Shown here in pieces: positions 9,240 through 17,897 of a stretch of DNA of 64,000 bases; position 1 is the first letter of the stretch; each line of letters opens with the position of its first letter. The stretch covers positions 372,001 through 436,000 of the forward strand of contig NZ_JARJHU010000001.1 of the NCBI RefSeq assembly GCF_029269825.1, read 5' to 3'. Below the pieces are notes generated by a model that was not told the DNA's origin, ran no database searches, and worked only from the letters and a program-made list of their open reading frames with translations. A program made the translations under genes and the position numbers. Origin of the DNA: Pedobacter sp. JY14-1 (GTDB lineage Bacteria; Bacteroidota; Bacteroidia; Sphingobacteriales; Sphingobacteriaceae).

Positions 9240-9575
9240 TCAGTCGTCTTCGTAATCCAATCCTGCAGCACTGTTATAGGCACCCTGAAGTTCAGAAAGA
9301 GCATGCATATCGCGTTTTTCGCGGGCTGCCGCCATTCCCTGCTGATAAATACCGATGGCCTCCTCCTTATCGCCGGTCTTTTCCAGCAGCTTGCCCAGGT
9401 GATAATAAGTGCCCACATAAGCAGGGTGTTGCTCAACCAGTTTCCGGTAGTAGGCAAAAGCCTGTTCAACCTCTCCCGAAGTATTGTATTCCGTAGCGAT
9501 GGCATACAGTACAAAAGGGTCATTCGGGTCGCTTTCCAAAAACTCCAGTAACTTGATCAATCGGGTATTTTGCAT
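9240..9575 (-). CDS. Small tetratricopeptide repeat protein
   Basis: 111 residues, almost all occupied by about three TPR helical hairpins: NDPFVLYAIATEYNTSGE, AFAYYRKLVEQHPAYVGTYY and DKEEAIGIYQQGMAAAREK show the typical W/L-G-Y-A-F-A-P spacing. There is no signal peptide, so a cytoplasmic scaffold is inferred; the partner is unknown. It is a common small protein of Bacteroidota. It precedes the chromate-type transporter by 3 bases on the same strand and is divergent from the etf operon. Confidence 0.85.
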   Translation of the reverse strand: MQNTRLIKLLEFLESDPNDPFVLYAIATEYNTSGEVEQAFAYYRKLVEQHPAYVGTYYHLGKLLEKTGDKEEAIGIYQQGMAAAREKRDMHALSELQGAYNSAAGLDYEDD

Positions 9576-9597
9576 TTTTTTAACCTGCTTTTTTAAT

Positions 9598-9605
9598 TAG
9601 ATTTG
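9598..9605 (+). promoter_or_regulatory. Candidate promoter -7 element for the etf operon
   Basis: TAGATTTG matches TAnnTTTG. A start site about 7 bases downstream gives an 18-base leader before the ATG at 9630, and excludes the more upstream in-frame codon at 9603. A TTTG lies at 9569-9572 but with a 25-base spacer, longer than the usual 19-21. Confidence 0.5.
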
Positions 9606-9629
9606 CAAAAAGACTTAATAATATTATAC

Positions 9630-10367
9630 ATGAAAATATTAGTTTGTATCAGTAACGTGCCCGACACAACCACAAAAATAACCTTTACCGGCGATAATAC
9701 CCAATTCAATACCGCCGGTGTCCAATATATCGTCAATCCTTATGATGAAATCGCGCTTTCACGTGCCATCGAGCTCTGCGAAGGCGGTAAAGGTACCGTT
9801 ACTGTGATCAATGTCGGAGAAAGCCAGACCGAGCCCACCATCCGCAAGGCCCTGGCCATCGGTGCTGACGAAGCCGTAAGGATCAATGCTGCACCGAGAG
9901 ATGCTTATTTTACCGCATACCAGATCGCTGAATATGCCAAGACCGCAGATTTTGACATGATCCTTTGCGGACGCGAATCCATTGATTATAACGGAGCCCA
10001 GGTAGCCGCCATGATCGGAGAGTTCCTTGGCATCCCATCCATATCGATCATCAAGAAACTGGAGTATGACGGCAGCACAGCGACACTGGAACGCGAGATC
10101 GAAGGCGGAAAGGAAGTGATCTCCGTTTCCGGAAAATTCGTGGCCAGCTGTTCCGAAGGCACCGCAGAGCCTAAGATCCCCAACATGCGTGGCATTATGA
10201 GCGCCCGTACCAAACCGCTTTCCGTAGCCGATGCGAAGGAAATTGAGCAACTCAGCAGCATCCTGCACTTCGAGACGCCGCCGCCGCGCGGCACGGTGAA
10301 GCTTGTTCCTGCCGAAGAGACCGCAAAGCTGGTCGACCTGCTGCACAATGAAGCAAAAGTGATCTAA
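9630..10367 (+). CDS. etfB: Electron transfer flavoprotein subunit beta
   Basis: Beta subunit of ETF, which takes electrons from acyl-CoA dehydrogenases and other flavoenzymes and passes them to ETF:quinone oxidoreductase; cytoplasmic heterodimer holding AMP/FAD. 245 residues from the ATG at 9630: MKILVCISNVPDTTTKI start, NPYDEIALSRAIEL, GADEAVRI, ILCGRESIDYNGAQVAAMIGEFLGIP and a RGIMSARTKPL segment, all typical of the family. The gene for the alpha subunit follows after 36 bases. A promoter-like element at 9598-9605 supports this start over one 27 bases upstream. Confidence 0.96.
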   Translation: MKILVCISNVPDTTTKITFTGDNTQFNTAGVQYIVNPYDEIALSRAIELCEGGKGTVTVINVGESQTEPTIRKALAIGADEAVRINAAPRDAYFTAYQIAEYAKTADFDMILCGRESIDYNGAQVAAMIGEFLGIPSISIIKKLEYDGSTATLEREIEGGKEVISVSGKFVASCSEGTAEPKIPNMRGIMSARTKPLSVADAKEIEQLSSILHFETPPPRGTVKLVPAEETAKLVDLLHNEAKVI

Positions 10368-10403
10368 GGTACCCTGTCTATTCTTTAACATTAAAAACAA
10401 CGT

Positions 10404-11372
10404 ATGTCAGTCCTAGTATATGTAGAACAAGTAGAAGGAAAGTTCAAGAAATCTGTTTTTGAGGCCGTTTCCTACGCCAAAGCCGTCGCAGACCAGCAAA
10501 ATACCAACCTTACAGCAATATCCATCGGCAACGTCGCAGAAAGCGAGCTCAAAACACTCGGTCAGTACGGTGCATCCAGAGTACTGAACGTGGGCAGCGA
10601 ACAGCTTCAGCAGTTCGTTAACCAGGCCTATGCTTCCGTCATCGCAGAGGCGGCCCAAAAAGAAGGTGCCGCAATCGTGGTACTCTCCAATTCCTTCTCA
10701 GGCAAGGGCCTGGCACCGCGCATCGCCGTGAAGCTCAGGGCGGGCCTTGCCGACGGCGTTACCAGTCTTCCGAAAACAGACAATGGCTTCACCGTAACCA
10801 GGACAGCTTTCTCGGGAAAGGCCTTCGCTACCGTATCCCTGACCTCAGCAGTGAAAGTCATTTCCCTTAGTCCCAATGCTTTCGGTGTAAAGGAATCCCC
10901 GGCAGACGCCATCATTGAAAACTTCACGCCGGACGTAAAAGAAAGTGACTTCTCCGCAGTAGTGAAAGATATTGTGCGGGCAACCGATAAAGTATCCCTG
11001 CCCGATGCAGAGATCGTCGTTTCCGGCGGACGCGGCCTGAAAGGTCCTGAGAACTGGGGCATGATCGAGGAACTTGCAGCCCTTTTAGGTGCAGCGACGG
11101 CCTGTTCAAAACCTGTATCTGACGCAGACTGGAGGCCCCATTCCGAGCACGTAGGCCAGACCGGTATCGCCATCAGCCCCAACCTGTATATCGCCATAGG
11201 CATATCCGGTGCCATACAGCACCTTGCAGGCGTCAGTTCATCAAAGGTGATCGTAGTGATCAATAAAGACCCAGAAGCACCATTCTTCAAGGTAGCCGAT
11301 TACGGCATCGTAGGCGATGCCTTTGAAGTAGTCCCCAAGTTAATCGAGGCAGTAAAGGCACATAAGGCTTAA
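10404..11372 (+). CDS. etfA: Electron transfer flavoprotein subunit alpha
   Basis: FAD-binding partner of EtfB. 322 residues: an N-terminal ETF domain (about 1-180) and the FAD-binding C-terminal domain with VVSGGRGLKGPENWGMIEEL, SRPVSD-like SKPVSDADWRPHSEHVGQTG, and the ISGAIQHLAGV and VINKDPEAPFFKVADYGIVGD motifs that hold FAD. Length and order are normal. Its TAA stop shares a base with the ATG of the following nuclease gene (TAATG), indicating translational coupling in one operon. Confidence 0.97.
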   Translation: MSVLVYVEQVEGKFKKSVFEAVSYAKAVADQQNTNLTAISIGNVAESELKTLGQYGASRVLNVGSEQLQQFVNQAYASVIAEAAQKEGAAIVVLSNSFSGKGLAPRIAVKLRAGLADGVTSLPKTDNGFTVTRTAFSGKAFATVSLTSAVKVISLSPNAFGVKESPADAIIENFTPDVKESDFSAVVKDIVRATDKVSLPDAEIVVSGGRGLKGPENWGMIEELAALLGAATACSKPVSDADWRPHSEHVGQTGIAISPNLYIAIGISGAIQHLAGVSSSKVIVVINKDPEAPFFKVADYGIVGDAFEVVPKLIEAVKAHKA

Positions 11373-11989
11373 TGAAAAAAGTTAAACTGGACATCGTTGG
11401 CTTATCCTACAGCCAGACCCAATCCGGGGCATATGCACTGGTGCTGGGTGAAGTAAACGGAAGGAGAAGACTGCCTATCATCATTGGCGCCTTCGAAGCG
11501 CAGGCCATTGCCATCGAGATCGAAAAGATGACCCCAAGCCGCCCGCTCACACATGATCTTTTTAAGACCTTTGCTCAAAGTTACCATATTGAAATACAGG
11601 AGGTCCTGATTTATAACCTTGTTGAAGGCGTATTCTTTGCCAAACTGATCTGCACCGACGGGAATACGACCCAGGAGATCGATGCCCGTACTTCGGACGC
11701 CATTGCGCTCGCCGTACGCTTCAACTCTGCCATTTACACCTACGAATTCATCCTGTCCTCTGCAGGCATCGTCATTGAAGGTAACGACTTTCTTTTCCTG
11801 GAGAACATAGACAACATCACCAAGGAGCAGGGATCGGAAGACATTTCCACCAATATACCGGGTGGCTCCAACTACAGATCACTCAGTCTGGAAGAACTCA
11901 ATCAAAAGCTTCAGGAAGCCATCGCTGAAGAGGCTTACGAAAAGGCTGCAAGGATAAGGGACGAGATCAGTAAGCGCAACTCAGCCTGA
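11372..11989 (+). CDS. Bifunctional nuclease (BFN/DUF151) family protein with UVR motif
   Basis: 205 residues. The first 150 form a BFN/DUF151 domain (LPIIIGAFEAQAIAIEIEK, RPLTHDLFKTFAQ, EIDARTSDAIALAVRFNSAIY), a family with reported DNase and RNase activity in plants. The last 35 residues are a UVR helical hairpin (LEELNQKLQEAIAEEAYEKAARIRDEI) like those joining UvrB to UvrC. No signal peptide. The start overlaps the etfA stop by one base and the nucleoside transporter follows after 3 bases, so it is an internal gene of a four-gene operon. Nuclease function is a family inference, and its link to electron transfer is not obvious. Confidence 0.9.
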   Translation: MKKVKLDIVGLSYSQTQSGAYALVLGEVNGRRRLPIIIGAFEAQAIAIEIEKMTPSRPLTHDLFKTFAQSYHIEIQEVLIYNLVEGVFFAKLICTDGNTTQEIDARTSDAIALAVRFNSAIYTYEFILSSAGIVIEGNDFLFLENIDNITKEQGSEDISTNIPGGSNYRSLSLEELNQKLQEAIAEEAYEKAARIRDEISKRNSA

Positions 11990-11992
11990 CGC

Positions 11993-13384
11993 ATGAACAA
12001 CCTGAAGATCCGTCTGACACTGATGAGCTTTCTCCAGTTCTTTGTCTGGGGGGCCTGGCTGCTCACCATCGCCAATTACTGGTTCGGTACCCGGCAGTGG
12101 GACGGCACCCAGTTCGGGGCGGTATTCGCCACCATGGGCTTCGCTTCCCTGGTCATGCCTACGCTCACCGGTATCATTGCCGACAAATGGGTAAACGCAG
12201 AAATCCTTTACGGCATTCTGCACATCCTGTATGCCGCAGTATTGTTCTATTTGCCGGAAGTATCCAGTCCCGAGACCTTTTTCTGGGTCATGCTGCTGGC
12301 CATGTGCTTTTATATGCCGACCATATCGCTCAGCAACTCCATTTCCTACACCACACTTAAGCTTGGCCAGCTCGATGTCATTAAAACCTTCCCGCCCATC
12401 CGGGTATGGGGCACCGTAGGCTTCATCGTTGCCATGTGGATCACCAACCTTACCGGCAATAAAGCTACAGCCTATCAGTTCTATATTGCAGGTGCGGCAG
12501 CACTTACACTGGGTATTTACGCCATGACCCTTCCCAAATGCAGGCCGCAGAAACACATCGAAGAACAGAGATCCTTTGCAAAGCTACTGGGACTTGAAGC
12601 CTTCAAACTCTTTGCCGATTATAAAATGGCCCTGTTCTTCATCTTCTCCATGTTCCTGGGTGGCGCGCTGCAACTGACGAATGCCTACGGCGACGTATTC
12701 CTGGATGAGTTCAAACTCTTCCCGCAATACGCCGATTCCTTCGTCATCAGGTATTCTACCATCATCATGTCCATTTCGCAGGTCTCGGAAACCCTCTTTA
12801 TTCTTGCCATCCCCTTCTTTCTCAAACATTTTGGCATCAAGAAAGTCATCGTCATCGCGATGTTTGCATGGGTACTCCGTTTCGGGCTTTTTGCTTATGG
12901 AAATCCGGCAGACAATCTCTGGATGATCGTCCTGTCCTGTATTGTTTATGGGATGGCCTTCGACTTCTTCAACATTTCCGGCTCGCTGTTCGTTGAGACA
13001 TCGACCACGCCCAAGACACGCTCATCTGCACAGGGACTTTTCATGATGATGACCAATGGCTTTGGGGCAGTGTTCGGGAGCCTCATATCGGGCTGGATGA
13101 TTGACCGTTACTTCACCAGGAACTACACGGATATCCAATCCCTGGCCTCATCCATACATACCGAAGCCAGCAACGGACATCTACTTGAATTTCTTAAAAA
13201 CCGGGGTATCACCGTACTGCAGAATGGTAACCTGAGCAGGGCCATCGACGTCAAAGACTGGCATGACATCTGGATATCATTTACCATTTACGCACTGCTC
13301 ATTACCATAAGTTTCGCTGTACTCTTCAGGCATAAGCACAACCGTGCGGAACAGGAAGCGATCGACGCGATCAGCCACAGTTAA
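11993..13384 (+). CDS. Nucleoside:proton symporter, MFS (NupG/XapB family)
   Basis: 463-residue major facilitator with about 12 transmembrane segments. The N-terminal RLTLMSFLQFFVWGAWLLT and GIIADKWV segments and the central NSISYTTLKLGQ and PPIRVWGTVGFIVAMW motifs are those of NupG/XapB nucleoside permeases. A soluble-looking insertion of about 60 residues between the last two helices contains ASSIHTEASNGHLLEFL, somewhat longer than in E. coli NupG (about 418 residues). Last gene of the etfBA-nuclease operon, ending at a strong hairpin. Nucleosides as substrate is a family inference; placement next to a nuclease is suggestive of nucleic-acid salvage but unproven. Confidence 0.9.
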   Translation: MNNLKIRLTLMSFLQFFVWGAWLLTIANYWFGTRQWDGTQFGAVFATMGFASLVMPTLTGIIADKWVNAEILYGILHILYAAVLFYLPEVSSPETFFWVMLLAMCFYMPTISLSNSISYTTLKLGQLDVIKTFPPIRVWGTVGFIVAMWITNLTGNKATAYQFYIAGAAALTLGIYAMTLPKCRPQKHIEEQRSFAKLLGLEAFKLFADYKMALFFIFSMFLGGALQLTNAYGDVFLDEFKLFPQYADSFVIRYSTIIMSISQVSETLFILAIPFFLKHFGIKKVIVIAMFAWVLRFGLFAYGNPADNLWMIVLSCIVYGMAFDFFNISGSLFVETSTTPKTRSSAQGLFMMMTNGFGAVFGSLISGWMIDRYFTRNYTDIQSLASSIHTEASNGHLLEFLKNRGITVLQNGNLSRAIDVKDWHDIWISFTIYALLITISFAVLFRHKHNRAEQEAIDAISHS

Positions 13385-13391
13385 AATAAAA

Positions 13392-13420
13392 AAAAAGCCG
13401 GAACGATGTTCCGGCTTTTT
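13392..13420. terminator. Bidirectional intrinsic terminator
   Basis: A perfect 13-base stem (AAAAAGCCGGAAC / GTTCCGGCTTTTT) around a 3-base GAT loop, with A and T tracts on either side. It serves the transporter gene on the plus strand and gltA on the minus strand, which converge here. Confidence 0.93.
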
Positions 13421-13444
13421 CAATATATGTCATTCGGATTCTGA

Positions 13445-14731
13445 TCAGCGCTTGTCAATGCTGACAAACTCCCTTTCCGTATAACCGGTATAGATCTGGC
13501 GCGGACGACCGATAGGCTCCTTGTTCTCATGCATCTCCTTCCATTGGGCAATCCATCCCGGAAGACGTCCCAGGGCAAACAACACCGTAAACATATCTGT
13601 AGGAAAGCCCAGCGCCCTGTAAATAATACCGGAATAGAAATCCACATTCGGATAAAGCTTACGCTCAATGAAGTACGGGTCATTCAATGCAGCCTCTTCC
13701 AGTTTCTTCGCGATCTCCAATACCGGATCATCAATACCCAATTTAGCCAGAATGTCGTCGCAGGCCTTCTTAATGATCTTTGCCCTCGGGTCAAAGTTCT
13801 TATATACCCTGTGTCCGAAGCCCATCATGCGGAAAGGATCATTTTTGTCTTTAGCCTTATTGATCCATTTCTCAGTATCACCACCATCTTCCTTGATCCG
13901 CTCCAGCATCTCGATCACCGCCTGGTTCGCACCGCCGTGCAGCGGCCCCCATAAGGCTGCTATACCTGCAGAAACTGAGGCATAAAGGTTACAGTCCGAA
14001 GAACCCACCATCCTCACCGTAGAGGCAGAACAATTTTGCTCATGATCTGCATGCAGGATCAGCAATGTATTCATCGCACTGACCACCACAGGATCGATCT
14101 CGATCTCCTCCGTACGCTGTCCGAAGATCATATTCAGAAAATTGCTTACGTAGTCATATTTGTTCTTAGGGTAGATCCACGGATGTCCCAGGGATTTTTT
14201 ATAGATGAAAGATACGATCGTCGGGAATTTAGCAAGCAGCTTGATTACCGTCATATCCCTGGTTTCAGCCGATGCATTTGCGTTCAGCGATTCAGGATAA
14301 AAAGTAGATAAGGAACATACCAGTGAGGCCAGCTGCGCCATAGGATGTGATTTGGAAGGATAACCGTCCAGGAACTTCTTCATGTCCTCATGGATCAGCG
14401 TATGCTTGCTGATCTCCGCCTGAAACCCTTCCAGCTGTGTCCCGGAAGGCAGTTCGCCATAGATCAGCAGATAGGCTACCTCAAGGAAGGTCGACTTCTC
14501 AGCCAATTCCTCGATCGGATAACCGCGGTACTTCAGCACACCCTTCTCCCCGTTAAGGAAAGTGATGGCACTTTTAGTAGAGCCTGTATTTTTATAACCG
14601 AAATCAAGGGTGACGTGACCTGTCAAGTCCCTCAGTTTGGAAATATCAATGGCCTTTTCTCCTTCCGTACCTGTAATCACGGGGAACTCATAAACTTTCC
14701 CCCCAATCTTAATTTCTGCGATCTCTGACAT
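13445..14731 (-). CDS. gltA: Citrate synthase
   Basis: Condenses oxaloacetate and acetyl-CoA to citrate, entry to the TCA cycle. 428 residues, the length of the Gram-negative hexameric type: N-terminal beta strands (KIGGKVYEFPVITGTEG), YRGYPIEELA, the HADHEQNCSAST segment with a substrate His, WGPLHGGANQAV and MGFGHRVYKNFDPRA with the second catalytic His and the Arg ligands, and the Asp in NVDFYSGI. Monocistronic: it has its own candidate promoter at 14756-14763 and the shared terminator downstream. Confidence 0.98.
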   Translation of the reverse strand: MSEIAEIKIGGKVYEFPVITGTEGEKAIDISKLRDLTGHVTLDFGYKNTGSTKSAITFLNGEKGVLKYRGYPIEELAEKSTFLEVAYLLIYGELPSGTQLEGFQAEISKHTLIHEDMKKFLDGYPSKSHPMAQLASLVCSLSTFYPESLNANASAETRDMTVIKLLAKFPTIVSFIYKKSLGHPWIYPKNKYDYVSNFLNMIFGQRTEEIEIDPVVVSAMNTLLILHADHEQNCSASTVRMVGSSDCNLYASVSAGIAALWGPLHGGANQAVIEMLERIKEDGGDTEKWINKAKDKNDPFRMMGFGHRVYKNFDPRAKIIKKACDDILAKLGIDDPVLEIAKKLEEAALNDPYFIERKLYPNVDFYSGIIYRALGFPTDMFTVLFALGRLPGWIAQWKEMHENKEPIGRPRQIYTGYTEREFVSIDKR

Positions 14732-14755
14732 ATATCTTTATAAAATTAATACTAA

Positions 14756-14763
14756 CAAAACTA
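14756..14763 (-). promoter_or_regulatory. Candidate promoter -7 element for gltA
   Basis: On the minus strand TAGTTTTG matches TAnnTTTG and would start transcription about 18 bases before the gltA ATG. No convincing -33 TTG at 19-21 bases. Confidence 0.4.
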
Positions 14764-14845
14764 ATCAATCCGTTTCAATCCCGAACCTATGCCAGCATAA
14801 CAAAGCTGTTAAATTATCATTAAAAAGGTCAGGATTAAGTAAGAT

Positions 14846-15409
14846 TTACAGGGACTTGCCCGCTTTGATCTCCTCGACGACAGCACCGCACTCCAGCATC
14901 TCGTCACCATAATAGGGGTTCAGTACCTTTCGTTCTGAAGCCAGCCAGTCACCACCCTCACCATTGTTGGCCATTGGGCAATGCTGAACAAAAACTTCAC
15001 CCTTTTTCAGTGGGGCATGCTTGAACAGCGCGATCAGATCAGTGCTTACCGCAGTAAAATCCTTGCGCTGTGCAGCAAGGTCTTTTGCAGCAGCTATCCG
15101 TTCGGCTACCAAAGCTGTATTTTCACAGCCTTCCCTGTTGCGCAGGCTGGAAGATAAAGCACCCGCAGCCTTAGCCGCCTCTTCCTTCTTAGAAGCTACC
15201 AGCGCGTTCTTCAATGTTGTATAATCAGCATAGATCTGTTGCTCTACTGGTTTCTCAAATTCAACCCCGGTTCTTGCAGAAGTATCCGCAGCGGCCGATG
15301 ACAAGGTATCCGCCTTACCTTCAGTTTTATTGTCCGTACTGTTACAGGCTGCCGCAACAAGCATTACCATTCCCAGTACGCATTTTTTTGCCAGTTTATA
15401 TTCGATCAT
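14846..15409 (-). CDS. DUF3347-domain lipoprotein
   Basis: 187 residues from the ATG at 15407-15409, which begins a lipoprotein signal: positively charged start, hydrophobic core VLGMVMLVAA and lipobox VAAAC with Cys22. The mature part matches the DUF3347 pattern seen in Bacteroidota metal-efflux neighbourhoods: YADYTTLKNALVA, an Ala-rich helical stretch, ALFKHAPLKKGEVFVQHCPM, then GDWLASERKVLNPYYGDEML and CG. The conserved HCPMA and ECG cysteines could bind metal or heme; function is unproven. Stands alone here, no CusAB-type efflux genes nearby. A longer frame exists upstream, but it would bury the signal peptide. Confidence 0.85.
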   Translation of the reverse strand: MIEYKLAKKCVLGMVMLVAAACNSTDNKTEGKADTLSSAAADTSARTGVEFEKPVEQQIYADYTTLKNALVASKKEEAAKAAGALSSSLRNREGCENTALVAERIAAAKDLAAQRKDFTAVSTDLIALFKHAPLKKGEVFVQHCPMANNGEGGDWLASERKVLNPYYGDEMLECGAVVEEIKAGKSL

Positions 15410-15474
15410 AGCTATTTGGTGATTTGTGATCCTATAGAAGTGGGGAAAATAGCAATTAATTTCCATAAAAACGG

Positions 15475-15504
15475 AAAAAGCCTTTGAAAAATCAAAGGCT
15501 TTTT
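15475..15504 (-). terminator. Intrinsic terminator of the beta-barrel gene
   Basis: Perfect 13-base stem AAAAAGCCTTTGA / TCAAAGGCTTTTT with an AAAA loop, 22 bases after the stop codon of the minus-strand gene at 15527. T tract present in both directions. Confidence 0.9.
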
Positions 15505-15526
15505 AATAAAATATTAGGTCCCAGGT

Positions 15527-16036
15527 TTATAACCTGAAGCCATAAGCTACACGAAGTGCCACTTGGCCCAGCGAGCCGCCGCTGAACTCAGCACCTTCAT
15601 AACGCAGGCCGATATCCAGCCCGTTATCAAAACCGTAACCTACGCCGGGAGCCCACAGAAACGCAGTCTTAGAACCCGACTTGGTACCAAAACCCGCACC
15701 CAGTTCACCTGACAGGTAAACACTTTCTGCAAGGAATACCTTAGCGCCTGCCTTTACAGGGATCATGCCATAGCTTCCACCGCCAAATTCATCTTTTACA
15801 GACCAGTTGTTATAACCGGCAGAAAGCAGACCAGAAACGTTTGAACTGAAATCCTTTTGCAGGCGAAGGTCTCCACCTATCACAAAGCTGTATCCATCCG
15901 TGGTAGGAACACCGGCGTTGACCCCTACGCCCAGTCTCAGCGCTTTGGAATCCGTAGATTGGGCATTTGCATTCGTTGAGAAAAATAAAGCTACCGCAGC
16001 TGCTGCAGAGGCGATAAGTTTAGTTGACTTTTTCAT
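15527..16036 (-). CDS. Small outer-membrane beta-barrel protein
   Basis: 169 residues from the ATG at 16034-16036. A Sec signal peptide (MKKSTKLIASAAAAVALFF, cleavage near NANA-Q) is followed by about 140 residues of alternating strands rich in Gly and aromatic residues (GVGVNAGVPTTDGYSF, LSAGYNNWSV, VYLSGELGAGFG) that end in FRL with a terminal hydrophobic strand, as in an 8-stranded barrel of the OmpX/OmpW type. No known ligand. It has its own terminator at 15475-15504. A start 45 bases upstream is possible but would place extra charged residues before the signal. Confidence 0.85.
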   Translation of the reverse strand: MKKSTKLIASAAAAVALFFSTNANAQSTDSKALRLGVGVNAGVPTTDGYSFVIGGDLRLQKDFSSNVSGLLSAGYNNWSVKDEFGGGSYGMIPVKAGAKVFLAESVYLSGELGAGFGTKSGSKTAFLWAPGVGYGFDNGLDIGLRYEGAEFSGGSLGQVALRVAYGFRL

Positions 16037-16090
16037 TATTAGTGTTTTTTTAAGGTTAAGCGGACCAGATTCCCGGCCCATGCCACAACA

Positions 16091-17020
16091 TTACAAATCA
16101 CATGCCAACGCAGCCATCACCTTTTCAAATATCCCCTCATGTCCATCTTCCGTATCGAACCACCTGATTTTCACCCCATCTTTTTCCATCTTCCTGAAGA
16201 AGGTCATCTGCCGTTTTGCAAACTGGCAGATCGCCGTACCCAGTTGTGTTAAAAGCCGGGCATCGTCCAGCTCCCCGAACAGGTAAGCCGTCACATATTT
16301 ATATTCCAGACCATAAAATTCAAGTGCCTCACGTGGTACTCCGCTGTCCAGCAGCCCCTGTACTTCTTCAATAAGCCCCTCTTCCAGGCGCTTCTCAAGC
16401 CTTTCCAATATCCTTGCCCTTCTGAAAGTCACTTCAGACCTTAGTCCCACAACATAAGGGGCAAATATAGGACGTTCCGCCGGTGCTAGTCCATGAAGTC
16501 GCAGGTACTCGGCTACTTCTACGGCCCGCACCAGTCTCTTATGCGACGAAAGGTCTGCATGCGCCCTCCATATTTCAGGATAAACAGCGAGACGTCCGCG
16601 TAAAGCCTCTATGTCTTCTCCCGACAGCTCCTGCCTCAGTTCCTCATCTACAGGCACAGCAGTCAGTTCATGGCGCTGCAGGATGCTGTGTATATACATC
16701 CCGGTGCCCCCGCAGAGCACCGGTAACGCTCCCCGCGCCCTGATCTCCGCATAAACCCTGTAAAAATCCTCTTTAAACTCATGGACATTATAGCGCTGTC
16801 CCGCCTCCCTGATGTCTATAAGATGGTAAGGCACAACCTTTCCTGCCACGGTATACTCCTTCAGGTCTTTTCCCGTACCGATATCCATGCCTTTAAACAG
16901 CTGCCTGCTGTCGGCACTCAATATTTCGCCTCCAAGTACAGCGGCAAGCCTGGCAGCCAGTCTTGTCTTGCCAGAAGCCGTAGGCCCCAGAACGACCAGC
17001 AATGGATTTTCTTTATTCAT
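16091..17020 (-). CDS. miaA: tRNA dimethylallyltransferase
   Basis: Transfers dimethylallyl from DMAPP to N6 of A37 in tRNAs reading UNN codons. 309 residues from the ATG at 17018-17020: P-loop VVLGPTASGKTRLA at 8-21, LSADSRQLFKGMDIGTGK with the substrate Asp and Gln, LIDIREAGQRYNVHEF, GGTGMYIHSIL, and the C-terminal WFDTEDGHEG. An in-frame extension to 17092 exists but overlaps the upstream gene and lacks family similarity. The gene upstream on the same strand ends 1 base before this ATG, so miaA is read from a longer transcript. Confidence 0.96.
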   Translation of the reverse strand: MNKENPLLVVLGPTASGKTRLAARLAAVLGGEILSADSRQLFKGMDIGTGKDLKEYTVAGKVVPYHLIDIREAGQRYNVHEFKEDFYRVYAEIRARGALPVLCGGTGMYIHSILQRHELTAVPVDEELRQELSGEDIEALRGRLAVYPEIWRAHADLSSHKRLVRAVEVAEYLRLHGLAPAERPIFAPYVVGLRSEVTFRRARILERLEKRLEEGLIEEVQGLLDSGVPREALEFYGLEYKYVTAYLFGELDDARLLTQLGTAICQFAKRQMTFFRKMEKDGVKIRWFDTEDGHEGIFEKVMAALACDL

Positions 17021-17021
17021 C

Positions 17022-17897
17022 TCAGCACAGCTTGTCCAAGTATAAGATATATTTAAGATTTCCGGTATTAAAAACCCGGATAGGCTCAGCATTTACTTTT
17101 TCTGTTCCCAAGGGCAGTTGTTCCCTGTAATGCCGTTTCATCCCCCCATCCAGCCATGCCCAGGCCGGAGAAGTTACTCCTGTCAGTACAAAACCCGATT
17201 TCCTGTATGCAGCACCAGAAGACCAGTCCCGGTCCGCGTAAGTCATCACATCATCCGGATGGTGTTCCCGGATAAAATGCTTCAGTAATCTTGTAAAGCC
17301 CCCTGCAACTGAATATCCGCTCCTGCTGGCAAACCGCACCAGTTCAGCAGAACGGTAACCCGGCCTGCCGCGCCTCATTTTTCTGAGCGGACCGAAGCAG
17401 GCCACAGCCACCGGTATACCTTCCTGTACCAGCGCCAGCCGGTATTTCGATCCCGCCGCACCCATCAGGTGGTGCTGTTCCATAAAAGCCCCCGCAACCT
17501 TTCTGTCCACTTGTTCTACCTTCAGCTTCCGCCCGTGCAGCCGCTCATTCAATCCCAAAAGGGCACGTATCCTGCCCAGCACCTGTGCGGGCCGGCAAAG
17601 CCAGACATCTTCCCACAAATGCAGCAACTGAATGCCGCGCAATGCGTAATCTTGCTGGAGCCCAAGTAACGCCTCCGGCCCGGTCAGGCCTGCCTGAACG
17701 ATATCGACCAGGTTCACCGCTAATCCGGCATGCTCAAAAAATACGATGTTATACAGCAGGTCTTTCTGGAAGGCATTCGCATCCGTTGAAATATCCGAAA
17801 CAGGGGAAACACTACTATAGGCTCCCTGCAAAACCCTGAAAGGCAAATGAAGATCATGAAAACCCTGCAGCACTTCCTGCTTCCACGACAGCGTCAC
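17022..17897 (-). CDS. Uncharacterised protein: endonuclease-fold-like N-terminus plus GNAT-like C-terminus
   Basis: 291 residues, function unknown. Residues 88-110 (GIQLLHLWEDVWLCRPAQVL) resemble the last strand and helix of Vsr/DUF559-type nuclease folds, where a GxxxxxIxEDxW pattern is common. Residues 120-250 resemble the acetyltransferase-like domain of phage-associated homing-endonuclease-like proteins: MEQHHLMGAAGSKYRLAL, VACFGPLRKMRRG, ELVRFASRSGYSVAGGFTRL, and VMTYADRDWSSGAAYRKSGF. Catalytic residues of the nuclease part are not evident, so it may be inactive. GTG start overlapping the upstream stop (GTGA), and 1 base before miaA: a tightly coupled trio. Both domain calls are pattern-based inferences. 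Confidence 0.75.
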   Translation of the reverse strand: MTLSWKQEVLQGFHDLHLPFRVLQGAYSSVSPVSDISTDANAFQKDLLYNIVFFEHAGLAVNLVDIVQAGLTGPEALLGLQQDYALRGIQLLHLWEDVWLCRPAQVLGRIRALLGLNERLHGRKLKVEQVDRKVAGAFMEQHHLMGAAGSKYRLALVQEGIPVAVACFGPLRKMRRGRPGYRSAELVRFASRSGYSVAGGFTRLLKHFIREHHPDDVMTYADRDWSSGAAYRKSGFVLTGVTSPAWAWLDGGMKRHYREQLPLGTEKVNAEPIRVFNTGNLKYILYLDKLC

